A DNA stretch of 64,000 nt, taken from Riptortus pedestris. Lineage: Eukaryota > Arthropoda > Insecta > Hemiptera > Alydidae. Below the pieces are notes generated by a model, which was not told the DNA's origin, ran no database searches, and saw only the letters and a program-made list of their open reading frames with translations. Every line of letters starts with the position of its first letter. Within the stretch, counting starts at the first letter, position 1. Below, piece after piece: positions 56,501 to 63,675 of the stretch. Position numbers and translations under genes: made by a program. The stretch covers positions 18,221,501-18,285,500 of the forward strand of contig CM032230.1 of assembly GCA_019009955.1 (NCBI GenBank), given 5' to 3'.

Positions 56501-59105
56501 ACTATAATACTTATTATAAGCAACAGTATTTAATAATAATAAAGCACCGCCAAACCATGAATATGAACTATGGTTATTCAATACATTAAGCACTATAATA
56601 CTTATTATAAGCAACAGTATTTAATCAATAAAGCACCGCCAAACCATGAACATAAACTATGGTTTCCAATACATTAAAACACTATAATACTTATTATAAG
56701 CAACAGTAATTAATCAATAAAGCAACATAAAACTGAATATAGGCAACACTGTACAATCAATGAAAGCACTGCCAAACCATGTACATGAACTTTGGTTTCT
56801 AATACATTAAGGCACTATAATACTCATTATAAGCAACAGTATTTAATCAATAAAGCACCGCCAAACCATGAACATAAACTATGGTTTCCAATACATTAAA
56901 GCACTATAATACTTATTATAAGTAACAGTATTTAATCAATAAAAGGCACCGCCAAACCGTGAACATAAACTATGGTTTCCAATACATTTAACGCACTAAA
57001 ATACTTAATTATAAAGAAACAGTATTTAATCAATAAAGCACCGCCAAACCATGAACATAAACTAATGGTTTCCAATACATTAAAGCACTATAATACTTAT
57101 TATAAGCAACAGTATTTAATCAATAAAGCACCCCCCGCCAAAAACCATGAATATGAAAACTATGGTTTTCAATACATTATAGCACTATAATACTTATTAT
57201 AATCAACGGTATTTAATCAATAAAAGCAACCGCCAAACCATGAATATGAACTATGGTTTCTAATACATTAAAGCACTATAATACTTATTATAAGCAACAG
57301 TATTTAATCAATAAAGCACCATAAAAGTGAATATAGGCAACACTATACAATCAATGAAAGGACCGCCAAACCATGAACATGAACTTTGGTTTCTAATAAA
57401 TTAAAGCACTATAATACTCATTATAAGCAACAGTATTTAATCAATTAAGCACCATAAAACTGAATATAGGCAACACTGTACAATCAATGAAAGCACCGCC
57501 AAACCATGAACATGAACTATGGTTTCCAATACATTAAAGCACTATAATACTTATTATAAGCAACAGTATTTAATCAATAAAGCGCCATAAAACTGAATAT
57601 AGGCAACACTGTACAATCAATGAAAGCACTGCCAAACCATGGACATGAACTTTGGTTTCCAATACATTAAAGCACTATAATACTCATTATAACAAGCCAA
57701 CATTATTTTTAATCAATAAAGCACCCATAAAACTGAATATATGCAAAAAACACTGTACAATCAATTGAAAAAAAAAAAAACACCATAAAACTGAATATAG
57801 GGCAACACCGTAACAATCAATGAAAGCATCATAAAACTGAATATAGGCAACAATGTACAATCAATGAAAGCACCGCCAAACCATGAACATAAACTATGGT
57901 TTCCAATACATTAAAGCACTATAATACTCATTATAAGCAACAGTATTTAATCAATAAAGCACCATAAAACTGAATATAGGCAACAATGTACAATCAATGA
58001 AAGCACTGCCAAACCATGAACATAAACTATGGTTTCCAATACATTAAAGCACTTTAATACTTATTATAAGCAACAGTATTTAATCAATAAAGCACCATAA
58101 AACTGAATATAGGCAACACTGTACAATCAATGAAAACACCATAAAACTGAATATAGGCAACACTGAACAATCATTGAAAGCACCACCAAACCATGAGCAT
58201 AAACTATGGTTTTCAATACATTAAAGCACTATAATACTTATTATAAGCAACAGTATTTAATCAATAAAAAACCATAAAACTGAATATAGGCAACACTGTA
58301 CAATCAATGAAAACATCATAAAACTGAATATAGGCAGCACTGTAGATTCAATGAAAGCACTGCCATACCATGGACATGAACTTTGGTTTCTAATACATAC
58401 AACCACTGTAATATTTATAAAAGGCAACAGTTTATAAACAGTAAAAATAATAAATTAAATGTAAGATTATTTTAAGTATATTAAGTGTGAAATAGTTAAC
58501 TTAAGAAGTTACCAAACTTGTGCTGACGTTATCTCAACCATGCTCTAAATAAGTTAAGGCTGAATCTATCATGTAAAATTCGAAAAAATAAACATTATTA
58601 TTCATTGCTCCAAAACTGAATATAAGCAACACAGTACAATCAATGAAAGCACCACCATGAACAAGAGCTATGGTTTACAATGCACAAAAACACTATAATA
58701 CTGATTATAGACAACAGTTTACCACAAATGAAAGATTCTGCGCCAAATCCTAATTTTCATTACTCCCATTCTATTATATTCCCTTTTGCAAATAGTCCCA
58801 CTTTTTTCCCCATAAAGCAGTACACTCCAAACGAAAGATTTAGGAAACATTGTCTTAAATAATGAATGTAGAATAAATAAACAACAATTGTGTCATTTTA
58901 CTAGTAATTATAAAAAAATTATTTTCCATCTATGGGACCAAAAATAAACTACTCTACCAAATTAGTTTTAGATTATATTTTGTCTTATAAATTTGCTGTA
59001 TTTCTGTTTCAGAGCATTAAACCTGCCAAGCAGTCGTCTGAAGCTAGTACATCTGAAAGTAGCAAGACATTGTCTTCCTCATTCCTTGCAGATTGGTTTG
59101 GATAG
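35670..59105 (+). CDS. COG1: Conserved oligomeric Golgi complex subunit 1, 17 exons, 854 aa
   Basis: The spliced product begins MPHLRIIDAEPDRLFEQYSV and ends SSSFLADWFG. The Vps51/COG1 N-terminal helix (about residues 8-80) carries ERYRDLIETADTISEM, near-identical to animal COG1. The strongest block is IDPFDLDVFSPYITANV (about 742-758), followed by VHRMQLVFG. COG1 is the lobe-bridging CATCHR-type subunit of COG, which tethers retrograde vesicles at the Golgi. The human protein is 980 aa, so this one is shorter. Residues about 617-645 are a Glu/Gly-rich low-complexity insert. Exon lengths sum to 2565 nt with stop and every junction is GT-AG and in phase, so no exon appears missing. The gene spans 23.4 kb; introns hold SINEs, H1, LINE and R2-type pieces and a satellite. 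Confidence 0.97.
35850..37195. other. No gene seen; AT-rich COG1 intron 1
   Basis: AT-rich intronic DNA with scattered short open frames lacking any recognised similarity. Confidence 0.5.
37200..37550 (+). mobile_element. Second SINE-like family (S2), copy 1
   Basis: The B-box-like GCAGGTCCGATCCCCACC is near the left end. The body has ACAGGCAGTCTCTAACAGCG, GGAAACAGCTCATTCCTGGT, GTAAATCGAATTGATCACTC and AAAACTCTGATCAAGAATCC. It shares several blocks with 46445-46630. Confidence 0.6.
37987..38148 (+). CDS. COG1: COG1 exon 2
   Basis: Residues 46-99 plus two bases. The acceptor is GTTTCAG. It encodes GERYRDLIETADTISEMKTI to PHPPKQK. The donor is AGAA|GTATTT. Confidence 0.93.
38431..38576 (+). 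CDS. COG1: COG1 exon 3
   Basis: Residues 100-148 plus one base. The acceptor is CATTACAG. It encodes KSATYSVYDSIAAQMSLLVD to RHIKT. The donor is ACAG|GTAATT. SIAAQMSLLVDLPELIW matches the MAAQIKLLLEIPEKIW region of vertebrate COG1. Confidence 0.95.
38577..40591. other. COG1 intron 3: no element recognised
   Basis: About 2 kb of AT-rich intronic sequence with an A run at about 39529-39557. No coding exon was found, and phases require none. Confidence 0.55.
40592..40734 (+). CDS. COG1: COG1 exon 4
   Basis: Residues 149-196. The acceptor is TTCTTGTAG. It encodes GFSVDKNLSEFADRLPVLEQ to LAVTSE. The donor is GAG|GTACAT. Confidence 0.93.
40967..41153 (+). CDS. COG1: COG1 exon 5
   Basis: Residues 197-258 plus one base. 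It encodes EACTCLCAMALLDNKELTTR to VWDCLA. The donor is GCCA|GTAAGC. Confidence 0.94.
41647..41803 (-). mobile_element. SINE family S, reversed, COG1 intron 5
   Basis: TTATTAACGTCCACTTTTTG, GGTTATCTATAGGTTACCAT, TGAAAATTGAACTCGACACT (reversed B box), and TTTAACTCACATGGCTAACC (reversed A box). Confidence 0.75.
42076..42208 (+). CDS. COG1: COG1 exon 6
   Basis: Residues 259-302 plus two bases. The acceptor is TATATAG. It encodes NENYAKELFWKRLPQI to PPIITQF. The donor is TTCAG|GTATTT. Confidence 0.92.
42282..42447 (+). CDS. COG1: COG1 exon 7
   Basis: Residues 303-358. It encodes RASSLFSPDSFNFNDIPPKV to LEPLTNVQI. The preceding intron is only 73 bp. The donor is ATA|GTAAGT. Confidence 0.93.
42580..43258 (-). 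mobile_element. H1 element, complete but diverged, reversed, COG1 intron 7
   Basis: The reversed 3' end is TTTAGCAGACTTCTCTTAGG at 42583, followed by ACCCAGGAGATGAC and TTGTCTGTTACTGCTC...CTAGCAGT. There is a G run at about 42827-42836, central blocks, and a reversed 5' end (CATGTAGGAAATTACTTAGT, TTTTTGACAGAATTTTT) at about 43205-43258. About 680 bp. Confidence 0.65.
43300..43440 (+). mobile_element. SINE family S, 5'-truncated, COG1 intron 7
   Basis: CCCATCCTGGCTATTAAAGA, GCCTTGATTAGCCATTGTAG and AAAATGGATGTTGAAGAATA match the SINE body. The pol III boxes are missing. Confidence 0.65.
43713..43897 (+). CDS. COG1: COG1 exon 8
   Basis: Residues 359-419 plus two bases. It encodes TNYREWDQLLVSFKVADKFD to SFAEDN. 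WDQLL.....LWNAVYKPL corresponds to the WDVLCRRLL...LWEDMMQQL region of COG1. The donor is CCC|GTATGT. Confidence 0.94.
43973..44058 (+). CDS. COG1: COG1 exon 9
   Basis: Residues 420-448 plus one base. It encodes PFQPDSDLRWFVWRESSDDL to GVR. The preceding intron is 75 bp. WFVWRESSDDL matches LFLWSESPNDL. Confidence 0.94.
44450..44680 (-). pseudogene. Non-LTR retrotransposon C-terminal fragment, COG1 intron 9
   Basis: The minus strand encodes KKSISFSGVKLFKTLPKCVK, SIKKYSLFKNKLNNFVYEDR and SYRSINNF. The pattern GVKLFNxLPxxIK..xxFKxxLKxFL is typical of the extreme C-terminus of many insect LINE ORF2 proteins. Only about 65 codons are present. Confidence 0.55.
44850..44953 (+). ncRNA. miRNA-precursor-like hairpin in COG1 intron 9
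   Basis: GTAGTCATATCT (44854-44865) pairs perfectly with AGATATGACTAC (44938-44949). Inside it, GTCGTCACTG pairs perfectly with CAGTGACGAC. The 13-nt segments between them pair partly, including G:T pairs. The apical loop is about 18 nt. The length and shape fit a pre-miRNA, but a tiny MITE would look the same. It lies on the sense strand of a COG1 intron. Confidence 0.4.
45187..45370 (+). CDS. COG1: COG1 exon 10
   Basis: Residues 449-509 plus two bases. The acceptor is TTTTCAG. It encodes GLLLKAKGIIPKISAICRKF to VYLKLLL. The donor is TTGAG|GTATAT. Confidence 0.94.
45790..46440 (+). repeat. Unclassified interspersed repeat E, long copy, COG1 intron 10
   Basis: It contains a (TA)n tract at about 45811-45830, TACCGGACACGACAGACATT, and two CCTCCCTTA-AACCCCCA blocks. 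It ends CATTCAAATAGGTCCAGCCG TTT, a word common at the 3' side of insect repeats. Blocks recur at 13340-13500 and 14190-14240. Confidence 0.5.
46445..46630 (+). mobile_element. Second SINE-like family (S2), copy 2
   Basis: GGAGACAACTCATTCCAGGT, GAGGGGGTTGTACATCAAGT, TGATAAC and AAACTCTGATCAGAAATCCT match 37420-37530. It lacks the B-box end. Confidence 0.5.
47085..47226 (+). CDS. COG1: COG1 exon 11
   Basis: Residues 510-557. The acceptor is GTTGTAG. It encodes RLKEHIRGLAGNDSLSEGEM to LALSLDNK. LLLAIPQLCPTLQKCL matches ARLCQSLGELCPHLKQCI. The donor is AAG|GTTACA. Confidence 0.94.
47519..47565. repeat. (AT)n microsatellite, COG1 intron 11
   Basis: About 46 bp of AT alternation, with no attached element recognised. 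Confidence 0.9.
47781..47936 (+). CDS. COG1: COG1 exon 12
   Basis: Residues 558-609. It has a strong T-rich acceptor. It encodes NAPWEDAKLLLETEGLFMWS to LLNIIP. The donor is CCA|GTAATA. Confidence 0.93.
48115..48545 (+). mobile_element. H1-related element, diverged subfamily, COG1 intron 12
   Basis: The 5' end-like GTTATTCATGTTGGGACTAC and AAACTAAGCGGATTCCC come first. AAATGTATAGAACAACAGCT, AGCATCAATAGTTTAATAAG and GATCCAACTCATAATAAAAG follow. It shares its central block with 19921-20110. No 3' end was found. Confidence 0.55.
48900..49175 (-). mobile_element. H1 central block, reversed, with a 43-bp triplication
   Basis: A G run at about 48913-48927 is followed by ATCGAAAATTCCAAATACCT TCATTATTAG-type units, repeated three times at about 43-bp spacing (48927, 48970, 49010). 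These are copies of the H1 TCGAAATATCTCCGTTATTA segment. The reversed central block continues to about 49175. Confidence 0.6.
49258..49452 (+). mobile_element. SINE family S, COG1 intron 12
   Basis: Degenerate B box (TATGGGTTTGATTATTACC), CCACCCTGGCTAGAAAAGGG, CGGTAACCTGCAGAAAACCT and CCCAGTTAGGC. Confidence 0.75.
49507..49706 (+). CDS. COG1: COG1 exon 13
   Basis: Residues 610-675 plus two bases. It encodes EWETVWIEEGGEGAGELEKE, a Glu/Gly/Lys-rich insert, then IPSGPSFPLQALLHALSTDL. The second half corresponds to RLPAQPSWYVQSFLFSLC of human COG1. The donor is CAAG|GTATAC. Confidence 0.94.
50229..50376 (+). CDS. COG1: COG1 exon 14
   Basis: Residues 676-725. It encodes RLVSENLMQKLLPKLIASYE to FIPITNK. 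QAESLQNLFDVKYLF matches RALQLLYDLRYL. The donor is AAG|GTATTA. Confidence 0.95.
50560..51030 (+). pseudogene. LINE RT tail fragment, COG1 intron 14
   Basis: In shifting frames, IGNSILGKVKEFC, LGSIITKDNEN, a word corresponding to WRVLLCSSQ and FMEKRIVKLLHIIRH follow the order of the post-RT region of the LINE at 10600-12985. A 'tataagcatggataccaaaaaaa' word is nearly identical in both copies. Confidence 0.6.
51040..52170. other. No gene seen; COG1 intron 14
   Basis: Intronic, with possible further LINE debris to about 51250. Otherwise nothing is recognised. Confidence 0.5.
52178..52382 (+). mobile_element. SINE family S, COG1 intron 14
   Basis: TTAAGGTGTTGGTCTTAATC, GAGTTCAATTCTCATCTGAT (B box), CTGATCCTGGCTAGAAAGGG, AAAAGCGGATGTTAATAAAT. 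Confidence 0.75.
52850..52972 (+). CDS. COG1: COG1 exon 15
   Basis: Residues 726-766. It encodes ELTSLCQEKISQIEANIDPF, DLDVFSPYITANVKSSVHRM and Q. It contains the most conserved COG1 block. The donor is CAG|GTACTC. Confidence 0.97.
53021..53940 (-). mobile_element. H1 element, reversed, interrupted at its microsatellite, COG1 intron 15
   Basis: The reversed 3' end (TTTAGCAGATTTCCCTGAAG) is at about 53021, with its 3' block to about 53160. The reversed CGCTCTAGCGG-like motif (ATGCTCTAGCGGTTGG) resumes at about 53505, with the central block and a 5' end (TTGTGTGACAATTTTTTTCT) near 53940. The gap 53165-53495 holds the R2-type 3' fragment. Confidence 0.6.
53175..53490 (+). mobile_element. R2-type 3' fragment nested in the H1 element
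   Basis: GGTACCCCAAAAAAGGGGGC TGCTT near 53459-53483 matches GGTACCCTCAAAATGGGGAC AGCTT at 26326-26350. A GGGGGCTGAT word precedes it. The upstream 53290-53370 part aligns loosely with 26095-26175. It is strongly 5'-truncated and noncoding. Confidence 0.45.
54197..54370 (+). CDS. COG1: COG1 exon 16
   Basis: Residues 767-824. The acceptor is GTTGCAG. It encodes LVFGTYCTSRGQEERSKEAA to HLVKPK. TPAWFPLIPVT corresponds to the FGLLPLSMT segment of COG1. The donor is AAG|GTAGGC. Confidence 0.94.
54680..58735 (+). repeat. 89-bp satellite array in COG1 intron 16
   Basis: The core period is 89 bp (GCACCGCC at 55543, 55632, 55813, 55902). Each 89-bp unit is two related monomers of about 44-45 bp: one with CCGCCAAACCATGAACATAA, one with CTATAATACTTATTATAAGC AACAGTATTTAATC. 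At both ends, simpler variants with CCATAAAACTGAATATAGGC AACACTGTACAATC occur, closer to a single ancestral monomer. Roughly 45 dimers or equivalents. Frames across it are artefacts. Confidence 0.95.
58733..58850 (-). pseudogene. LINE fragment, COG1 intron 16
   Basis: CATTCTATTATATTCCCTTT, CCATAAAGCAGTACACTCCA and AACGAAAGA correspond to 11000-11060 of the degenerate LINE (VLLYG..SWxLKRKYNRLE region). Confidence 0.55.
59013..59105 (+). CDS. COG1: COG1 exon 17 with stop
   Basis: Residues 825-854. The acceptor is CTGTTTCAG after a 4.6-kb intron. It encodes SIKPAKQSSEASTSESSKTL, SSSFLADWFG and TAG. The Ser-rich tail ending in a hydrophobic patch is like other COG1 tails. No canonical AATAAA is visible in the next 200 bases. 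Confidence 0.9.
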   Translation, partial: SIKPAKQSSEASTSESSKTLSSSFLADWFG

Positions 59106-59415
59106 AATTCTATGAGCCAGCCTCAAGTTGAAAGTGTACATATGTACATAGGTTTTACTCCGTATTTATTTAATTCTGTCAATATTAACTATGTAATAGT
59201 TGTCTTAACTATTTGAAATATATTTTTATGAAAGTGAAATATTGAATTTATCCCTTTCCTTTAATTAGTATAATTTATTATGAGATTTAGCTTTTGAGAA
59301 TAGCCTTGCACATTGACCAGGAAACCTACAAGCTTATCTCCTAAACTGCTTCAGTAAATTTCAATATAAGTAACAAGAAATACTGTTGAAGAAGACTCTC
59401 ATTATTAATCTAAAA

Positions 59416-60510
59416 CAGAGGTTCCCAAACGTTTTTGTGTCGTAGACTCCTTGCCATGTTTTTCGGTTTTGGGAAGACCCCCTACTTACCTGATACTGGT
59501 TTTTTGTAAATTTCTAACTGTAGTGAAGTTTAGTGTTAAAAACTTAAAGTAAAAACACATGTTAAGTTTTATACATTTATTAATTCAAATTAAAACTACT
59601 CAAAATAAAATTTTGTGTCTGTTATATAAAATATACGTAACATAAAATAAACTATGCAATAAGTAAATGCTTTAGTGAGAAGGATGAACCTGATGCTTTA
59701 ATAATAAATTATTAACATTTGGCGTCAATTTTGTAATGTTTAATCTTAAATCTCCTCGGCTAATGATGTCCAGTCTGTTTCTTTTTTCGTTAGGAGATTG
59801 GTAACAGCGCTGAACCCCCTTTCCACTAGGTATGACAATAGAAAGGAAATTAAAAATTTCCTCGCTATATTCCATAATACGGGATAAGCCTCTGGTATGT
59901 TGTTTTGCAGCCAGAATTGCTGATATCCGTTTTTAAACTGAACCTTAAGTTCTTCGTTTGTACTTAGTTCAGTCAGTTCCTCTTGTATTATGACATTCGT
60001 TTCTTCTATGTCACCATATGGGTTAATTATCCACGGTCAAAATTACCATAGTCAAAATATCCTCAAACCTAGTTTCAAAATCTGAATAGAGGGCATTTAA
60101 ATGTTGAAACGTCTTCTTCCTGGCAGTTTGTCTGTGACAAATTGGGGAACTGGGAAAATTTGCACCGTCCAATATTTTGCTTCATTAGTTTAACTCTGGC
60201 AAGAAACGCTGATAAGATGGACTTTGTTTTAATCAAATTTAGACTGTCGCCTTGTAACTGCAAATTAACCATATTAAATTTTGTAAATAAATCTGTTAAA
60301 TAGGTGATGTCTGTTTTCCACTTCATTAAATTGTCTTTTAAAATCTTATCTTTAGTATCCAGAAATTCTAAAATAGTCTCAAGAAGTGCAAAAAATCTTG
60401 TCAAACATAAGCCTTTCGACAGCCAGCGTACTTCAGTGTGAAGGAGTAATTGATGAAAGTGTTCGTCATTTTCTTCGCACAACTGCGCAAATAACCGCTT
60501 ATTCAAGTGG
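59416..60510 (-). pseudogene. hAT transposase remnant (ZBED5/FAM200-like)
   Basis: The minus strand encodes HTEVRWLSKGLCLTRFFALL, ETILEFLDTKDK and YLTDLFTKFNMVNLQLQGDS (60506-60200). Broken sequence follows, then KRNRLDIISRGDLRLNITKL TPN (59800-59700), the C-terminal dimerisation motif. At 59416 the sequence CAGAGGTTCCCAAACGTTTT looks like a hAT terminal inverted repeat. The N-terminal BED finger and the other terminus were not found. Confidence 0.78.
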
Positions 60511-60519
60511 GCAAAATTA

Positions 60520-61130
60520 ATCTATTAAAATAAGATATACAGCCAGCAGCTGTATATTAAAAAATCAAAGGCAAATTTAAAACGTATGGTCTTAGATTTT
60601 ATGGCAGGCATAGGCGTACAGCCATTATAAATGAATGTGAGAAGGGGAATGTTATGAATTTTACTTATGGTTTTGACATGATGGAACTTTAAGGAAATTT
60701 TAAAGTAACATGACAAAAAATGTTAAAATAAAATATTACACAACTAATAGTAATAATAAATTGTATGAATGTACAATATGTTGATTGTACTTAATTATAA
60801 TACCGATTGCTAAAACTTTGAAAAAGAAACTATTGATGAGTACTCGTGTAATTTTGCATATGATTTGAATATTAAACTACTAACAACTGAAGTCGTGATT
60901 GGCGTAATTTATCTATCTTTGCTAACTACGAGTATAAAACTTAAATTTAACAAAAAATAATGTACTTACTTTTCTCCGGCACACTCAAATAAAATAACAC
61001 TGATTCACTATAATTTGTGTGATAAACTACCAGTTTATGTTTTTTTTTTTAAATATTTTCTTAGCACTTTCCTTTTCAAGATTCAGGAAACGAATAAATG
61101 TATTTTTCTCACATTCGTATTTATAGAGTG
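60520..61130. other. No gene seen; AT-rich intergenic sequence
   Basis: Between the hAT remnant and the reversed H1 fragment. No motif recognised. Confidence 0.5.
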
Positions 61131-61134
61131 ATGA

Positions 61135-61310
61135 ATTGAACAAGTCAGTGTCCCCACTCCTACTCATGTTATATTAACAATAAGCTGTTATTTGAAGCCT
61201 AAATACCAAATATTGTTCTCATTGAACTATTACGCTTTGAGATAAATGCACACATGGGAAATCTGTTTAGTTAAAACAGCCCCTCCTTGATGAACTTTTT
61301 TTTTATCTCA
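61135..61310 (-). mobile_element. H1 element 5' half, reversed
   Basis: Central words (CACTCCTACTCATGTTATAT, TTATTTGAAGCCTAAATACC) are followed by the reversed 5' end ACATGGGAAATCTGTTTAGT and CCCCTCCTTGATGAAC. Its end lies inside the left arm of the inverted repeat. Confidence 0.6.
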
Positions 61311-61797
61311 TGAGCAATAATAAGTTTGTCAATATTCATTCCATGCCTCACTCATAAAGCAAGATCACTGCAATTTCATTAAAACAAAGCAATTTCAGAG
61401 CTTTGTCAACCAAATGTTTATATTTCAACTGATTATTCATTATGAATTCAATTCGTCCAGTGAAAAGACATTTCTGTTAGTGATGAAAATAACAGGATGA
61501 TTTTTTTACCTAATTTTTAAATTTACCAACTTTTACATTTACCTGGAAATCATTACTATTCTCCATGAAAGGTTAGTATTAGATAAAAACATGTGTTCAG
61601 AATCTCAATGTTTCCCCCTTTGTTTTAATTAGTTTAGATTCTAAACATTTGGCTGACAAAGCTCTGAAATTGCTTTGTTTTAATGAAATTGCAGTGATCT
61701 TGCTTTATGAGTTAGGCATGGAATGAATATTGACAAACTTATTATTGCTCATGAGATAAAAAAAAAGTTCATCAAGGAGGGGCTGTTTTAACTAAAC
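61265..61797. repeat. Near-perfect inverted repeat, 156-bp arms
   Basis: The arms are 61265-61420 and 61642-61797, with a 221-bp loop. By eye only about two mismatches separate them, including equal 9-base A/T runs. Each outer end is an H1 5' terminus (AAAGTTCATCAAGGAGGGGC TGTTTTAACTAAAC), so two H1 5' ends face outwards. RNA from here would form a long hairpin. Confidence 0.92.
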
Positions 61798-61799
61798 TT

Positions 61800-62250
61800 A
61801 ATTACTAACTTAAAAATTAATAAAAATAAAATAAAATCTTCCTTGTGACAATATATATGTAACGTATGATAACACACAATATTGTACACGAAGTAATTTA
61901 TAATGATGAACACAAAATAATTTGTAGTGGGTGAGGGTTTTGTTTTTATATTCTTTTTTCATACAGACATATAGAGAATTTAATTCTGAACATCACAGAA
62001 TTTCCCCCAATAAAATTGGGTGAAATATAGCGGCATGTTGGTCGGAGGAAGAAGGACAGAGATATCTAAGGTTGCGTGTGATAGAGAGAGAGATGTCTAG
62101 TCAAACACACGAATGGGCACTAGCACAAAACAAAATGCTGATTAATGCTGAAGTTTGTTCAATGTTGATCACTACTGGCTCTTTCCAGCATAATGCTTTG
62201 GTAAGATTGTAAAGCTCCCAAATGCACACAATTGACTAAAAAAAAAAAAT
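61800..62250. other. No gene seen
   Basis: AT-rich. It contains a small self-complementary stretch CCCAATAAAATTGGG at about 62006-62020 and GATAGAGAGAGAGATG near 62080-62095. Confidence 0.45.
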
Positions 62251-62253
62251 AAT

Positions 62254-62851
62254 TCCGTCGCGCAACTAAACTAAGCAGATTTCCCACATGCGTGCTTATT
62301 TGTATTTATCTCAAAACGTAAAAGTTCAATTAGACCCATATTTGGTATTTAGGCTTCAAATAACGTGCTTCATAATATAACAGTTTATATAGTTAATAAG
62401 ATATGAGTAGGAGTGGGGGTTAACTGAAGGCCGAAAACTAAAAAACCCAAATATCTCAGCTAATATTAACGCTAGAGAATAAATGTATAGAACAATATTT
62501 ATAATAAATTTAATTTGCAATAAGATTGGTTCTATACAATTTTTCGAGGCGACGTATAGTAACAGAGATATTTCGAAATTCCTCCCCTCTAAACCCCTCC
62601 TCCCTCAGGTCCGATTTCAGCCGTTAACGAGCTTGATCTTTCTTTTTATATAAAACGATTATATATCAAGTTTGGTAACGATAAGACAAAAATTGCGACC
62701 GCTAGAGCGGGAACAGACATATAATTATAATTTTGGTTGGACCTCATTTTCGTCATCTAGATAGGATCGATGGAAATTTGAAGAAACATTTCGAAAATCG
62801 CGTCATCCGTACGACCTCAATAGCTGATTTTCCTTAAGGGAAATCTTCTAA
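62254..62851 (+). mobile_element. H1 element, complete, + strand reference copy
   Basis: The 5' end is TTCCGTCGCGC...AAACTAAGCAGATTTCCCAC. It has a central block, CCGCTAGAGCGGGAACAGAC, a minimal TATAATTATAATT in place of a long (AT)n, the GACCTCATTTTCGTCATC block and GATTTTCCTTAAGGGAAATC, and ends CTAA at 62851. At about 598 bp it is the cleanest complete copy on the + strand. No open frame of note. Confidence 0.75.
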
Positions 62852-63199
62852 AATGAAACTAAATCCTTGAAATATATATATATATATAATTAATGTCCCA
62901 TAGTTATCCAAAAGAGATTTAGTAGTAATCATCAATAGATTCTTCAAACTACTTAACGATGGTAAATTAATTTATAAGATGTGCTAAACAGAGCGTAGTA
63001 TACATGAATCGAGTCCAGCCTTCTATTTTCTACCAATTCAGCTCATAGTAAAGACTAGCCGCGGAATCTGGAAGATGCCTCCTGATAGGTGTTACATCGA
63101 TATAGGTAACTATTCACCTTGCACTAGTTAATGTAATGTATTTGGGGCTGACCTTGCTGATAGTTGTAAGCAGCTATCGGCTAGATATATAGGTTGCTA

Positions 63200-63292
63200 A
63201 TGGCTGGCGTCAAGTCCCTAGTCAGTGATTGCAGAATGGAGGAGGTCTTCAAGGATGAGCAAATTGAGAGTGCCGGCATATTCCCTGTACCG
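63200..63292 (+). CDS. Possible first coding exon of an unidentified gene
   Basis: ATG in CTAATGG context starts MAGVKSLVSDCRMEEVFKDE QIESAGIFPVP and meets a strong donor CCG|GTGAGT at 63293. An ATCGATATAGG (DRE-like) word lies about 105 bases upstream. The protein is not recognised, and its remaining exons would lie beyond the window or in the last 700 bases. Chance is a real alternative. Confidence 0.35.
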
Positions 63293-63297
63293 GTGAG

Positions 63298-63450
63298 TAC
63301 ATCGCTCACTAGCTCTCTGCCATGTAGCATAGCTCTCTTAGATGTTAAACAGCTATCTAACATGTTAGCACAACTCTCTTACATGTAGTATGACCCCATT
63401 TCATGTAAAACAGACCCTGTACATATGAAACAACTTCCATGATCCCTTAA
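63298..63450 (+). repeat. Short degenerate repeats
   Basis: Recurrent CATGTAGCATAGCTCTCTTA, CATGTTAGCACAACTCTCTT and CATGTAGTATGAC words, roughly 20-45 bp apart, just after the possible donor. Confidence 0.45.
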
Positions 63451-63675
63451 CCCTCCAGAACTCGCGTCAAAATGAGTGACCTTAGAACTCACGCATGAGA
63501 ATTATTCTCACACCACCTATTTACCTCTAAAAAAGTTGGTAAATAAAATATTTTCAACAAAAAAAATATTTATTTATTATGAACATAAAATACTAATAAA
63601 AAATAATAATATTCAAAATTTATGTTACAGGTATTCTGTTTATAAGAAATATTGTCATGAAACTTAAAAAGCTAC

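Noticed and set aside
54680..58735. A CRISPR array or coding repeat
   Set aside because: The 89-bp units are contiguous without unique spacers, in a eukaryotic intron, with many frame-breaking indels.
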